Positions 45,539-54,697 are shown, counted from the first letter of the stretch. The stretch: 64,000 nt of DNA from Phormidium tenue FACHB-1050 (GCF_014696925.1 NZ_JACJQY010000005.1:124001-188000), one strand, 5' to 3'. The notes: generated by a model not told the origin, from the sequence alone. Translations and numbers: made by a program.

Positions 45539-46426
45539 TACATACTCTGGATTGCGATCTGCCTCATGATCGACTGGTTGCAGAGAAGCATTGGAGAAAT
45601 CCGTACAATTCAAATTTGCACCGTTTAGATTTGTCCTTAGTAAAAACGCACCGTTAAAACTAGCTTTATAACAATTGGATTTACTAAGATTTGCGCCCTC
45701 TAGACATGCGCGACCTAACTGCGTGTCAATCAAAAATGCACCGTTAAGATCAGCATCTTGGAGATCAGCATCATTTAGATTTGCATTGCTTAGATTTGCC
45801 CCACTTAGATCTGCTTTGGACAATAAAGCATCACAGAGGTTGACGGCATACAAATTTGCATGGGAAAGATCTGATGCCGAGAAATTTGCGTGACTAAGAT
45901 TAGCTTCGCTAAAACTTGCTCCACTTAGATTAGCGCCTTCAAGATTAGCTCCATTTAATTTTGCCCCATCTAAGTTTGCTCCTTTCAAAAATGCTTCTGC
46001 GAGATTTGCTCCCTCTAGATTGGCTCCGACTAGAGACACACAACTTAAATTGGCTCTTGTCAAGTCAGAGTTGGCGAGACTCACTGCATTGAGATTTGCG
46101 CCAGTTAGGTCAGCATCCCTTAGATTAGCCCGTTCCAACCTAGCACCATGCAAATCAGCCTTAATCAGACTAGCACCATTTAGATCCGCCTCACAGAGAT
46201 TTGCATCGCTGAGGCTAGCGCGGTAGAGGACAGTAGTATTTAGCTTTGCGCCGTACAAATTGGCTTCATTTAAAGTAGTGCAGGATAGGTTAGCTTCACT
46301 CAGATTGGCATTAGCCAAATTGATTGCGGTCAAACCCACACCACTAAGATTTTCTCGGCTGAGATCGATATCACTAAAATCTCGAAAGCCTTGGTTATAG
46401 CGATCGATCAGTTCTCTAGCTTTCAT
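45527..46426 (-). CDS. pentapeptide repeat protein (cytosolic)
   Basis: A 299-residue protein. A short N-terminal region (MKARELIDRYNQGFRDFSDI) is followed by almost continuous A(D/N)LXX repeats (ANLSEANLSCTTLNEANLYG and onward), expected to fold into a right-handed beta-helix. No signal peptide. The last residues (VIPS and stop) are encoded by repeat element C, so the original C-terminus may have been altered. ATG 46426 was chosen with GAAAGAG upstream. Function of such proteins is generally unknown. Confidence 0.88.
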   Translation of the reverse strand: MKARELIDRYNQGFRDFSDIDLSRENLSGVGLTAINLANANLSEANLSCTTLNEANLYGAKLNTTVLYRASLSDANLCEADLNGASLIKADLHGARLERANLRDADLTGANLNAVSLANSDLTRANLSCVSLVGANLEGANLAEAFLKGANLDGAKLNGANLEGANLSGASFSEANLSHANFSASDLSHANLYAVNLCDALLSKADLSGANLSNANLNDADLQDADLNGAFLIDTQLGRACLEGANLSKSNCYKASFNGAFLLRTNLNGANLNCTDFSNASLQPVDHEADRNPEYVIPS

Positions 46427-46453
46427 TACTCTTTCACACCATATTTTTGCGAT

Positions 46454-46486
46454 CGCATAGGAATGAGCTTTGCCCATTCCTATGCG
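46454..46486. terminator. hairpin between the two pentapeptide genes
   Basis: CGCATAGGAATG pairs with CATTCCTATGCG around a 9-nt loop. Confidence 0.6.
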
Positions 46487-46490
46487 GTTA

Positions 46491-47693
46491 TTACTTGTCC
46501 GTTGGCAAAATTGCTCCTGTCATATTTGCCCCGTCTAAATTTGTCCATAGCATGAAAGCTCCTCTCAGGTTTGTCCACAACATAAAAGCACCTTTCAAAT
46601 TAGCCCCTGTCAAACTAGCTCTAGTAAGGTTGGCGCGATTGAGATTAGCTCTATTTAAACTGGCTCCGTTTAGTACTGCTTCATCAAGATTTGCACCCGT
46701 TAGATTTGCTTCATTCAAAATTGCATTGTGTAAATTAGTGCGGATTAAGTAAGCACCACGTAGATCAACATTGCTCAAATCAGCGCCACTTAAATTTGCA
46801 CCCATTAAGTTAGCACCACTTAAATTTGCACCACTGAGATTGGCATTGGATAGATTAACACCGTTCAGATTTGCACCACCGAGGTTGGATTTCATCAAAA
46901 ATGCACCCGTGAGATTTGTCCAACTCAAGTCAGCTTCGGATAAGTTGGCTTCGTTCAGATTTGCCCAACTTAGATCTGAGCCTACTAAATTTGCTTTTTC
47001 TAGATTAGCTCTTAATAAATTTGCCCAGCCCAAGTTAGCGCGACTAAGTGAACCACCACTTAAATTAGCCTCAACAAGATCAACAGCATTGAGATTTGCG
47101 GCATTTAAGATAGCACCACTGAGATCGACTCCCTGCAACTCTGCGCCTGTGAGATTGGCTTCCGTCAAATCAACGTTCATCAAGCAAGCCTGACTTAGGT
47201 TTGCACCGCTGAGATTTGCCTTAATCATCAGTGCACCCGTGAAGTCAGAATCACTTAGATCTGCTCCCAATAAATTCGACTCAATAAAAAATGTGCCATT
47301 CAGCTTAGCCCGACTGAGATTTGCACCGTTGAGGCAGGCTCCTGTGAGGGTGGCAAGACTGAGATCGGCGCTAATCAAAGATGCGCTAGTTAAATTAGCC
47401 GAATTGAGATTGGCGGCAACTAAATAGGCTTCATTGAGGCAGGCTCTTTGAAGATCGGCTTTGATTAAGAAAGCGGAGGTAAGATTTGCTTCGGTTAAAT
47501 TTGCTTCGACCAGATTGGCTCGATTTAAATCCGCTTTATGGAGAAATGCACCTGTAAGGTTCGCTTTGGAAAGCATCGCATCTGCTAGTTTGGCACTACT
47601 AAGATTAACGCGCTTGAGATCTGCTCCCTTGAGGTTGATTCCTTCTAGGCTTGATTTGGTAAGATTTGCTTTAGTAAAGTCGGTAAGATTCAC
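46491..47693 (-). CDS. pentapeptide repeat protein (400 aa)
   Basis: A 400-residue protein made of about 75 pentapeptide repeats with no other domain; it begins NLTDFTKANLTKSSLEGINL and contains runs like ANLSGADLSNVDLRGAYLI. It would form a long beta-helix. Near-identical MLWTNL units at the C-terminus suggest local repeat duplication. The GTG at 47693 has GAGG six bases upstream. It is upstream of, and probably co-transcribed with, the related gene at 45527. Confidence 0.88.
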   Translation of the reverse strand: MNLTDFTKANLTKSSLEGINLKGADLKRVNLSSAKLADAMLSKANLTGAFLHKADLNRANLVEANLTEANLTSAFLIKADLQRACLNEAYLVAANLNSANLTSASLISADLSLATLTGACLNGANLSRAKLNGTFFIESNLLGADLSDSDFTGALMIKANLSGANLSQACLMNVDLTEANLTGAELQGVDLSGAILNAANLNAVDLVEANLSGGSLSRANLGWANLLRANLEKANLVGSDLSWANLNEANLSEADLSWTNLTGAFLMKSNLGGANLNGVNLSNANLSGANLSGANLMGANLSGADLSNVDLRGAYLIRTNLHNAILNEANLTGANLDEAVLNGASLNRANLNRANLTRASLTGANLKGAFMLWTNLRGAFMLWTNLDGANMTGAILPTDK

Positions 47694-48063
47694 GCCTGCC
47701 TCATTTTGATTCGTTGTACTCGTTACATCTCAAGAAGATTTTTAGACATATTCTTAAACTAATTAAATATGTGTGCGTTCTTTATTTCTCCTTGATTTGG
47801 CTTGACAAGATGGCTGCGTCTCAATTTCTAGGAAACATGACGATTCATGATCTACTTCCTAACTTCTAGAATATTTTTATAAAGTAAAGCGCTTCGCGAT
47901 GAACTTTATAACTTCTACAATTAGAGTGATTTGTTATAAAATACGGCGCTTCGCGATGAACTTTATAACTTCTATAAATACAATACATGAGGAAAATGAA
48001 GATGAGATCGCCTTGCAATATTTGGCTTAGATACTCAAGTTTTGATTAAGGTTTTGATAACGA
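47694..48063. other. 370-bp gap with a direct repeat
   Basis: No gene seen. It contains the 29-bp direct repeat at 47889-47974. It separates divergent genes, so promoters for cobA and the pentapeptide pair lie here. Confidence 0.6.
47889..47974. repeat. 29-bp direct repeat pair
   Basis: GCGCTTCGCGATGAACTTTA and nine following bases occur identically at 47889-47917 and 47946-47974, 57 bases apart. Each copy can also fold back (TTATAAA upstream pairs with TTTATAA). Confidence 0.85.
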
Positions 48064-48843
48064 ATGACAAATACTGATTTACAACAAGTTATTAAGCCTG
48101 CCTCAGATCGGTTTTTAGGTAAGGTTTATTTAGTTGGTGCGGGACCTGGGGACTCAGGGTTGATGACTCTGAAAGGCAAAGCATTATTAGAAACCTGTGA
48201 TGTAGTGCTTTACGATGCTTTGGTCAGCGATGAGATTCTGGCGATGATTAACCCGATCGCGGAGAAAATTCATGCAGGTAAGCGTCGTGGTAATCATTCT
48301 TTGCTGCAAGAAGAGACTACGAAGTTATTAATTGAGAAAGCTCAGGAACATTCCATAGTCGTGCGTTTGAAAGGGGGAGATCCGTTCATTTTTGGGCGTG
48401 GCGGTGAAGAGCTTGCCGACTTGCGAACGGCGGGAATTGCAGTGGAGGTTGTTCCTGGTATTACTTCAGGGATTGCTGCTCCTGCCTATGCAGGTATTCC
48501 CCTGACCCATCGTGATTTTAGCTCGTCGGTAATTTTTGTGACAGGGCATGAGTCGGCGGGGAAATATCGACCCCAGATTAACTGGACAGCGATCGCTCAG
48601 GCTGCGGAAACGATAGTGGTATATATGGGATTGCATAATTTAGGTGAAATTGTTCCCAAAGTAATCGCGGCTGGCTTACCTGAAACGACACCTGTAGCTT
48701 TAATTCGTCAGGGAACCCGCGCCGATCAGTCTGAATTAATTGGCTGTTTGGGTAATATTGTTGAACTTGTTCAAGAAAGTAACTTTACGCCACCTGCGAT
48801 CGCTGTGATAGGCAATATTGTCAACTTTCGCAATTGCGTCTGA
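48064..48843 (+). CDS. cobA: uroporphyrinogen-III C-methyltransferase
   Basis: Methylates uroporphyrinogen III at C2 and C7 to precorrin-2, feeding siroheme and cobalamin. The 259-residue protein has GKVYLVGAGPGDSGLMTLKG, VVLYDALVS, RLKGGDPFIFGRGGEE, VVPGITSG and PLTHRDF, the standard family landmarks. No CysG oxidase domain is attached. cobQ and cbiB elsewhere in the window act later in the same pathway. Confidence 0.97.
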   Translation: MTNTDLQQVIKPASDRFLGKVYLVGAGPGDSGLMTLKGKALLETCDVVLYDALVSDEILAMINPIAEKIHAGKRRGNHSLLQEETTKLLIEKAQEHSIVVRLKGGDPFIFGRGGEELADLRTAGIAVEVVPGITSGIAAPAYAGIPLTHRDFSSSVIFVTGHESAGKYRPQINWTAIAQAAETIVVYMGLHNLGEIVPKVIAAGLPETTPVALIRQGTRADQSELIGCLGNIVELVQESNFTPPAIAVIGNIVNFRNCV

Positions 48844-48877
48844 ATGTTAGACTAGTCTTTTGAAGGGAAAAAAGCTA

Positions 48878-49258
48878 ATGACAAATAGTAAAGCGAGTAT
48901 TCCTGCTGAAATCGAGAATAATAACCATCGTCTTGAAGTACAAATACAGGACATTTTAGAGGCGATCGTGGCTACGGAGTCATTTGTATCAGAGATAGAT
49001 TTTATGCAGTTTAGTCGCGATCAAAAAACGATTTTTGCAGTAGAAAGGGCGATTGGGCTGATCGGTGCAACGGCGAAGCGATTGCCGATTAGTTTTATGG
49101 ATCAGTATCCCCAAATTAATTGGCGACGCTTGACTAGTGTGGGTGATAGCTTAATGTTTGGCTATTTAGAAGTGGATCTCAATACTTTGTGGGAGTTAAC
49201 TCACCATGATGTGCCTTTTATCAAAGAGTTAATGCGAAAAGCGATCGCCAATTTATAA
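48878..49258 (+). CDS. HepT/DUF86-like protein with a lost catalytic motif
   Basis: A 126-residue helical protein like DUF86/HepT, the RNase partner of MNT nucleotidyltransferases (QDILEAIVATESFVSEID, AVERAIGLIGATAKRLP, NWRRLTSVGDSL). The HepT active site is R-N-x-x-x-H-x-Y; here the equivalent segment reads VGDSLMFGYLEVD, so Arg, Asn and His are gone. No nucleotidyltransferase gene is adjacent. The ATG at 48878 was preferred to an upstream TTG. It may be a repurposed or decaying antitoxin/toxin part. Confidence 0.75.
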   Translation: MTNSKASIPAEIENNNHRLEVQIQDILEAIVATESFVSEIDFMQFSRDQKTIFAVERAIGLIGATAKRLPISFMDQYPQINWRRLTSVGDSLMFGYLEVDLNTLWELTHHDVPFIKELMRKAIANL

Positions 49259-49280
49259 CTCTATAGCTGTCGCCATTCTT

Positions 49281-49333
49281 AAACCCAAGTAGTGTGAGGC
49301 GGCGCGAAGCGCCGCCTCACACTATTTGGGTTT
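49281..49333. repeat. GC-rich hairpin repeat
   Basis: A 25-bp stem beginning AAACCCAAGTAGTGTGAGG, loop GAA, one G-T pair. Same family as 40026 and 54698. Confidence 0.85.
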
Positions 49334-49360
49334 TGATTTGATACAGGTGGCTATAGCTAT

Positions 49361-49396
49361 ATAAAAAAAGACAGCACTTCGTGCTGTCTTTTTTAT
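49361..49396 (-). terminator. terminator of the DUF429 gene, stop codon in arm
   Basis: ATAAAAAAAGACAGCAC, loop TTC, then its complement. The right arm contains the TAA of the minus-strand DUF429 gene. Confidence 0.8.
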
Positions 49397-50199
49397 GCAC
49401 AGATCCATCCTTCAAGGCGATCGCAGGTTTCAGGAATTCCATAGTTTTCTTGTCGAGAAGCATGTGCTGCTTGAATTGCCGCAAGTACAGCATCGATTGT
49501 GTCTCCTGATGGATCATTTACACATTCCCCGTTAAGCTGTTGATTAACTTCGACATCAAAGCCGTATTTTGTTAGAGATAGAGGCGATCGCACCTGATTA
49601 ATTATTTCTTGACGCAAAAATTTCATTTCTGAGGTTTGTTTTCGCTTGTTATCGGATTTATAGCTTTGCTTGCCAATAAGGCCCCTTGCGATTAGGGCAG
49701 GGTAAATCTCCATGACAATGCGTGGATCGTCAGTGGGATGACAAGGCAAAATGCTAAACCCAGTCTTAAGCATTCTAGGTGCGCCTTCAAAAAACATTTT
49801 CCCTACAGGCACACCATAAATTTTCATCGGACTAATTGCACCTGTGAGCCGATCAGTTTGACGCAAATGTTCGCGATCGCCATTAGCTCGACCCTGACGA
49901 TATTGATTTAAGGTTTCCACAAATTCCTGCTTAGTCATCTGCCCAATGTGAGCAACATATTCTGCCCAAGTTTCTCCCCATTGCAAGTTCTCGATTAATT
50001 TGCGAGGCTGTCCTAAAGGAAAATCCACCCCAGCAATCCAAGATGGCGATCGCTGAAGAAATTCCATAAAAGAGAGAAAGTCTGTAAACCGATAGAACTT
50101 CTCAATATGTAGAATATCTGCTTCTAAAAATGACTCTACACAAGTAATTACCTTTGTTTTACTAGGTGCGCTCGTAAAATCAATTCCATATATTTTCAT
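49393..50199 (-). CDS. DUF429 family protein
   Basis: A 268-residue DUF429 protein. It starts MKIYGIDFTSAPSKTK, the RNase-H-like first strand with an acidic residue, has WIAGVDFPLGQPRKL with a second, and ends with GDTIDAVLAAIQAAHA carrying further acidic residues. DUF429 is predicted to have an RNase H-like nuclease fold. Its function is unknown. No clear operon partner. Confidence 0.85.
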   Translation of the reverse strand: MKIYGIDFTSAPSKTKVITCVESFLEADILHIEKFYRFTDFLSFMEFLQRSPSWIAGVDFPLGQPRKLIENLQWGETWAEYVAHIGQMTKQEFVETLNQYRQGRANGDREHLRQTDRLTGAISPMKIYGVPVGKMFFEGAPRMLKTGFSILPCHPTDDPRIVMEIYPALIARGLIGKQSYKSDNKRKQTSEMKFLRQEIINQVRSPLSLTKYGFDVEVNQQLNGECVNDPSGDTIDAVLAAIQAAHASRQENYGIPETCDRLEGWICA

Positions 50200-50254
50200 G
50201 GTGTTCTCAAACTAGAAATGACGCGGCTTTGCCGTGCCACAAAAAATTTGCTTC

Positions 50255-51979
50255 TTATCTATCTCTAACTTTAATTTCGATTTGTGGAGGTGGGGGTGTT
50301 GGTGTTGCTGTAGGTGTTGGGGATGGAGGAATTGGCGTTGTCGATGTGGGAGTTGGTGACACTAATGGAGAAGTTAAGGGAGGAGTTGTGGGACTGGCTG
50401 TTGGTTGAGCGATCGCCGTTTCCTTCAGATTAAGTTTTAGTTGATAGGGGATCTCAGAAGTGCCGCCAATACCCTTGATCTGCACGACATAGGCTCCATC
50501 AGATGTAATGGGGACATCGGCATTGACAACATTAACAGCATTGGATAGGGGAACCCCTTGAGCATTCAGGACAGTAAGTAATAGTCCATTACCTGTAATT
50601 GCTGTACTGAGCAATTGACCAGACTTAGCCTGAATTGTATAAGTATGCGTGCCATCGCCCACGATTTTGCTAGGAAAGAAGGAATCCTTGTTAACTTCTA
50701 AATTGATAACTTGATTTATAGAAGTATTAGAAATGGTTGCTGATGTTGGACTAGGACTAGCTTCAGGTACTATCGGCTTGACAGGTATCGCTGGATTATT
50801 GACAATAACTGCGGGCTGATTATTTCGCATCATTGCTGGTAAAGCAAAAGCAGCAATTACCGCTACTACTGCCAACAGTCCACCAAATAGAAATAGAACT
50901 CCTGAGTTAGAGCTAGCAGATGGAGCGGGAACTGTTCGACGAGTGGTGGAACTAGATTTGTAAGAAGTCGCCACATTAGAGTTAGCTAATTTGTCCGTTC
51001 CATTAAGAACAGTTGTCCTGACAATCTTGCTTGTTGTGGCTTGACGCTCCACTTCAGTCATCGTCGCAAAGGTGCTAATACCTTGATTGACCTCACGTAT
51101 TGATTGATATCGTTGTGTATAGTGATATCGCACCATCCGAGTTAATACCATGGCTAGTCCGTTACTAACCTGTGCTTTATCGCGCCAGACTAGTTCCCCC
51201 GTAGCAGGATCGGTTGGCAGATCAGTGGGACCGTAACCTGTAAGAGCCTTAATCGCCACCATACCCAGAGCATAAATATCACTGCTGTAAGTTGGTCTCC
51301 CTGCACATTGCTCACTGGGCATATAACCAGGTGTGCCGATGGTGACCGTAAATCGTGATTCCCCTTTCTCATTGGCGGTCAGTTGGGTACTAGCATCTTG
51401 CATAGCTCTCACCGCACCAAAGTCAATTAGGACAATTTTGCGATCTTTCTTACGGCGAATTAAGTTGTCTGGCTTAATATCGCGATGGATTACCCCTTCT
51501 GAATGAACAAATTCCAAAACATCAAGAACATCTTTCAAAATCTGAATTACTTCAACTTCGCTGAGTTGTTTGTCTCGCACTGGTGCGTCTATATTGGCAA
51601 GCTCCGCCAGAATCCGATCTTGCGGTTCGTTATCTAAATCTGACACTTCAGGCAAAGGGGCTTTGAGTTCGTCATGAAGCGATCGCCCTTCTACAAATTC
51701 TTGTACTAAAAAGAACTGCTTATCTTCCTCAAAATAGGCAAGCAATTGTGGGATCTGGTCATGCCTGCCTAACTTTTCAAGAGTTTCTGCCTCAGTGTTA
51801 AATAGCCGTCTTGCCTCCCGAATAAAACTAGGATCATCACTAGCGGGTTTTAATTGCTTGACAACGCAGGGTGGCGATCCAGGTCGGCGCATATCCCTCG
51901 CGATAAATGTATGCCCAAATCCACCTGCACCGATTTGCTTAATTAGTTTGTAACGTCCATCAAGTACTTTGGCTGGCAT
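50255..51979 (-). CDS. membrane Ser/Thr protein kinase with extracytoplasmic PPC-like domain
   Basis: A 574-residue PknB-type kinase. The kinase domain (1-300) has GAGGFGHT, CVVKQLK, GVIHRDIKPDNL, DFGAVRA and GTPGYMPSE. One transmembrane helix (VLFLFGGLLAVVAVIAAFALP) lies near 362-384. The outer part is a strand-rich domain (YTIQAKSGQLLSTAI, YVVQIKGIGG) resembling a bacterial pre-peptidase C-terminal domain, then a Pro/Thr/Ser-rich tail. It is likely a sensor kinase at the plasma membrane. The stimulus is unknown. Confidence 0.93.
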   Translation of the reverse strand: MPAKVLDGRYKLIKQIGAGGFGHTFIARDMRRPGSPPCVVKQLKPASDDPSFIREARRLFNTEAETLEKLGRHDQIPQLLAYFEEDKQFFLVQEFVEGRSLHDELKAPLPEVSDLDNEPQDRILAELANIDAPVRDKQLSEVEVIQILKDVLDVLEFVHSEGVIHRDIKPDNLIRRKKDRKIVLIDFGAVRAMQDASTQLTANEKGESRFTVTIGTPGYMPSEQCAGRPTYSSDIYALGMVAIKALTGYGPTDLPTDPATGELVWRDKAQVSNGLAMVLTRMVRYHYTQRYQSIREVNQGISTFATMTEVERQATTSKIVRTTVLNGTDKLANSNVATSYKSSSTTRRTVPAPSASSNSGVLFLFGGLLAVVAVIAAFALPAMMRNNQPAVIVNNPAIPVKPIVPEASPSPTSATISNTSINQVINLEVNKDSFFPSKIVGDGTHTYTIQAKSGQLLSTAITGNGLLLTVLNAQGVPLSNAVNVVNADVPITSDGAYVVQIKGIGGTSEIPYQLKLNLKETAIAQPTASPTTPPLTSPLVSPTPTSTTPIPPSPTPTATPTPPPPQIEIKVRDR

Positions 51980-52046
51980 GGCGATCGCCCCTCTAGTTAT
52001 AGGCTATGGCAAGTTGGAAATTTGCTCTATATTGTAAGAATTGGAG

Positions 52047-52083
52047 AGTTTTGAGAGCCTCCCGAACGGGCGCTCTCAAAACT
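52047..52083. repeat. hairpin upstream of the kinase gene
   Basis: AGTTTTGAGAGC pairs with GCTCTCAAAACT around a 13-nt loop. Confidence 0.55.
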
Positions 52084-52190
52084 CATCTAGGATTGCTATG
52101 TTTCATTGTATAGGATCAGTCAGTTCTGCAAAACTTCAGCGCTGTAAGTCGTATCATAGATAAGAAAAATATTCTCTTGCCTCAAAGTTA

Positions 52191-52592
52191 ATGAACTTGA
52201 CTGCTGACACGCACTTACTTACTCAACAACTCCAGACCATTGATGAGCAATTATCAAAGCGATCGCTAGCTCTCGATCCTAGTGGCTACTTTATTATTTA
52301 TGTAGATCGCCAACAAAATTTAATTTGTGCGAAACACTACAGCAATATCATCAATGAGCAGGGCTTAGCCGTTGATCCTGAGACAGGAAAGCCAATTCCT
52401 GCTAAAGGTAAAGTTGATCGCCAAGCAGTGCAGTTATTTACAGGTCGTACTGCTAAGGAACTATGTGTAGAAATCTTTGAAAACACCCATCCTTGTCCTG
52501 TTACACTATTTGACCATGCTGCATATTTAGGTCGTGAAGCGCAACGAGCAGAATTAGCACTGTTGCAGCAACAAGAATATATCCAAGACTAG
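52191..52592 (+). CDS. DUF4346 domain protein
   Basis: A 133-residue protein of the cyanobacterial DUF4346 family (ALDPSGYFIIYVDRQQNLIC, LFTGRTAKELCVEIF, LFDHAAYLGREAQRAELAL). In some cyanobacteria this domain is fused to or near dihydropteroate-synthase-like proteins. Function unknown. It is 80 bases upstream of prmA on the same strand. Confidence 0.8.
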   Translation: MNLTADTHLLTQQLQTIDEQLSKRSLALDPSGYFIIYVDRQQNLICAKHYSNIINEQGLAVDPETGKPIPAKGKVDRQAVQLFTGRTAKELCVEIFENTHPCPVTLFDHAAYLGREAQRAELALLQQQEYIQD

Positions 52593-52671
52593 AGATTGTT
52601 ACGATATTCAGCGCTTCGCACGATCGCATGTACCCAAATATAATCATTCATATCATAGTCATAAGCGCCAG

Positions 52672-53595
52672 ATGTCACCTTTGAGCCTTACCTCTAACAA
52701 CAGTTGGTGGGAAATCCAAGTTATAGCCGAACAGTCTCTAGAAGAGCAGATTTTCTGGCGACTACAAAATTTTGGCTGTCAAGGAATGGCAAGCCAAAAA
52801 AAAGACGGAGAGATTCGCGTTAGCAGTTATTTGCCTGTTGAAAAAGGTAATGTTTTAGATCTAGCGGCTTTGGCGCTATGGCTAAAGCAAGATGCGATCG
52901 CTTGGAATTACGAAGCACCAATTACCCAATGGACAGTAATTAACGACGAGGATTGGTCATCGAGCTGGAAACAACATTGGAGTCCACAGGAAATCGGTGA
53001 CATGTTGGTAATTTATCCAGCATGGATTGATCCGCCCACCGATGGCGATCGCAAAATTCTACGTCTTGATCCTGGTAGTGCTTTTGGTACTGGCGCTCAT
53101 GCCACTACACAGCTTTGTTTAGAAGCTTTAGAAATGCGTCTTTGGGGTGCAAAGCCCGAAGATAATATTGTGGTTGCCGATGTTGGTTGCGGTTCAGGGA
53201 TTCTCAGTATTGGGGCTTTGCTGATTGGGGCAAGTCAAACCTATGCGATCGATAATGACATTCTGGCGATCAAGGCAACTAATCACAATCGCCAACTAAA
53301 TGATATTCCTGAAGATAAAATCTGGGTTGCAGAAGGCAGTATTCAAGACTTGATTGCCCATATGCCTGCACCTGCGAATGGGTTTACCTGTAATATTCTT
53401 GCCGATATCATTGTTGATATGGTTCCCCATTTCGATAAGCTAGTTGGTGAAAATGGCTGGGGGATTTTAAGTGGAATTTTGGTTGAGCAAGTACCAAAGG
53501 TTGCTGAGGCTCTGGATGCTCACAAATGGGTAATTGCTACATTTTGGAAGCGGCAAGAATGGGCTTGTTTGACAATTAGGCGTTCGGAATATTAG
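52672..53595 (+). CDS. prmA: ribosomal protein L11 methyltransferase
   Basis: Trimethylates ribosomal protein L11. The 307-residue protein has an N-terminal substrate domain (WWEIQVIAEQSLEEQIFWRL), the DPGSAFGTGAHATTQLCLE linker motif and the SAM-binding VADVGCGSGILSIGA, then CNILADII, the NPPF-like loop. Its last codons and stop are inside a perfect palindrome. Confidence 0.95.
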   Translation: MSPLSLTSNNSWWEIQVIAEQSLEEQIFWRLQNFGCQGMASQKKDGEIRVSSYLPVEKGNVLDLAALALWLKQDAIAWNYEAPITQWTVINDEDWSSSWKQHWSPQEIGDMLVIYPAWIDPPTDGDRKILRLDPGSAFGTGAHATTQLCLEALEMRLWGAKPEDNIVVADVGCGSGILSIGALLIGASQTYAIDNDILAIKATNHNRQLNDIPEDKIWVAEGSIQDLIAHMPAPANGFTCNILADIIVDMVPHFDKLVGENGWGILSGILVEQVPKVAEALDAHKWVIATFWKRQEWACLTIRRSEY

Positions 53596-53632
53596 AGAAC
53601 AAGGCGCTTAAGCGCCTTGTTCTCTAATATTC
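53587..53632. terminator. 46-bp perfect palindrome embedding the prmA stop
   Basis: GAATATTAGAGAACAAGGCG and three more bases meet their exact complement with no loop. The left arm contains the last two codons and TAG of prmA. Confidence 0.9.
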
Positions 53633-53633
53633 T

Positions 53634-53661
53634 GTAGGGGCTATTCATGAATCGCCCCTAC
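53634..53661. repeat. hairpin downstream of the DUF1460 gene
   Basis: GTAGGGGC pairs with GCCCCTAC; inner ATTCATGAAT is also palindromic. It lies against the 3' end of the minus-strand DUF1460 gene. Confidence 0.6.
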
Positions 53662-54599
53662 GGGTGAGTGGGACTTGCAACCATAATCCCGATCGCATGA
53701 TCAACCCCTTCAACGTAACGCTGTAAATCGGGAGAAACTTTGACTTTTCCTGATGGTGACGCATGGATCAGTCCTATCCCATTGCTAGTAGGATAAACAA
53801 AACCTGTATGCGTAGTATCCAGCCCTTGAATATCCGTCGTCACAGCAATAATGTCACCCGCTTTGAGTAATGGATAGATAGAACGAATTTTGGAGCTAGG
53901 AATATATTGTAGTGGATGCGATCTCGTCTCTAATGCGATCTGCTTTTCCATTACTAAAATGCATTGACGATTGGCTTCATTATTCTTTAGACGTGGATAC
54001 TTTTGCCAATTACTGCTCATAAAGTTCAGAGTCTTATGGAGAGGAATCCCTCCTAATTCAGCAGTGCGATCGCGCACAATATTCCTTTTTTGATTGTCGC
54101 GTATCCATGCTGAGAAATAATGTAAACGACTGCAATAACCATCTAGTTTGCCATCTGTATATCGAACTGTTTGAACATTCCTCACAAAATTCTCATAACT
54201 TGAATTTGGAGAAAGTAAATTGCGTGAAAATGCTAAAACCGTTTCCACAAAAAGCACACAGTCGAATTCTATAAGTGAGATAAATAGTTTTTCAGCATCG
54301 CCTTGATCTAACAAACCTTCGCGATAGGTTGCACCTAGAAATTTGGCAGAAACAGTTTGCAGAACTTTGTCTATAGGTAATTGGGATAACTGGCGATCAC
54401 CTAAGGACTGCATCAATCGCTGATATTCTAATTTCTGAGTGGCAATATTTGCAGTGGATCGCTTTTGAGGCTCAGTAATTTGCTTAGATATCAGTCTAGG
54501 TTTATCTTGCTGATGCTGAATACAATTATTGATGGGGAACCCTATAAATATGTTGCCTAGTAAGGAACACATAAAAAATAGATTTTCAATTTCTTGCAT
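53658..54599 (-). CDS. DUF1460 domain protein (amidase-like fold)
   Basis: A 313-residue protein. Residues 1-25 are hydrophobic (LFFMCSLLGNIFIGFPI), possibly an export signal. The rest matches DUF1460, an NlpC/P60-like family seen in cell-wall amidases: FDCVLFVETVLAF with the likely nucleophile Cys, LHYFSAWIRDN, and THTGFVYPTS...LIHASPSGKVKVSPDL with a likely catalytic His. It may cleave peptidoglycan peptides (family-based inference). Confidence 0.85.
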   Translation of the reverse strand: MQEIENLFFMCSLLGNIFIGFPINNCIQHQQDKPRLISKQITEPQKRSTANIATQKLEYQRLMQSLGDRQLSQLPIDKVLQTVSAKFLGATYREGLLDQGDAEKLFISLIEFDCVLFVETVLAFSRNLLSPNSSYENFVRNVQTVRYTDGKLDGYCSRLHYFSAWIRDNQKRNIVRDRTAELGGIPLHKTLNFMSSNWQKYPRLKNNEANRQCILVMEKQIALETRSHPLQYIPSSKIRSIYPLLKAGDIIAVTTDIQGLDTTHTGFVYPTSNGIGLIHASPSGKVKVSPDLQRYVEGVDHAIGIMVASPTHP

Positions 54600-54652
54600 A
54601 AACCCCGCACCTAGTCTGTAGGCTTAGCAGTATAGCAATGAACAAGCCCAAA

Positions 54653-54681
54653 ATATAAGCTGTGCAAAGCACAGCTTATAT
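54653..54681. repeat. hairpin
   Basis: ATATAAGCTGTGC, loop AAA, exact complement. Upstream of the DUF1460 gene. Confidence 0.7.
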
Positions 54682-54697
54682 AGCAATGTAAGTTTTG

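Noticed and set aside
46771-47193. Long plus-strand ORFs across the pentapeptide genes (and the minus-strand one at 63496-63933)
   Set aside because: Antisense shadows of the repetitive ANL/ADL codons; composition is an artefact of the repeat and there is no start signal or family match.
47694-48063. Cobalamin riboswitch near cobA, cobQ or cbiB
   Set aside because: Upstream regions were read for a B12-box-like sequence and pairing domain; none was convincing.
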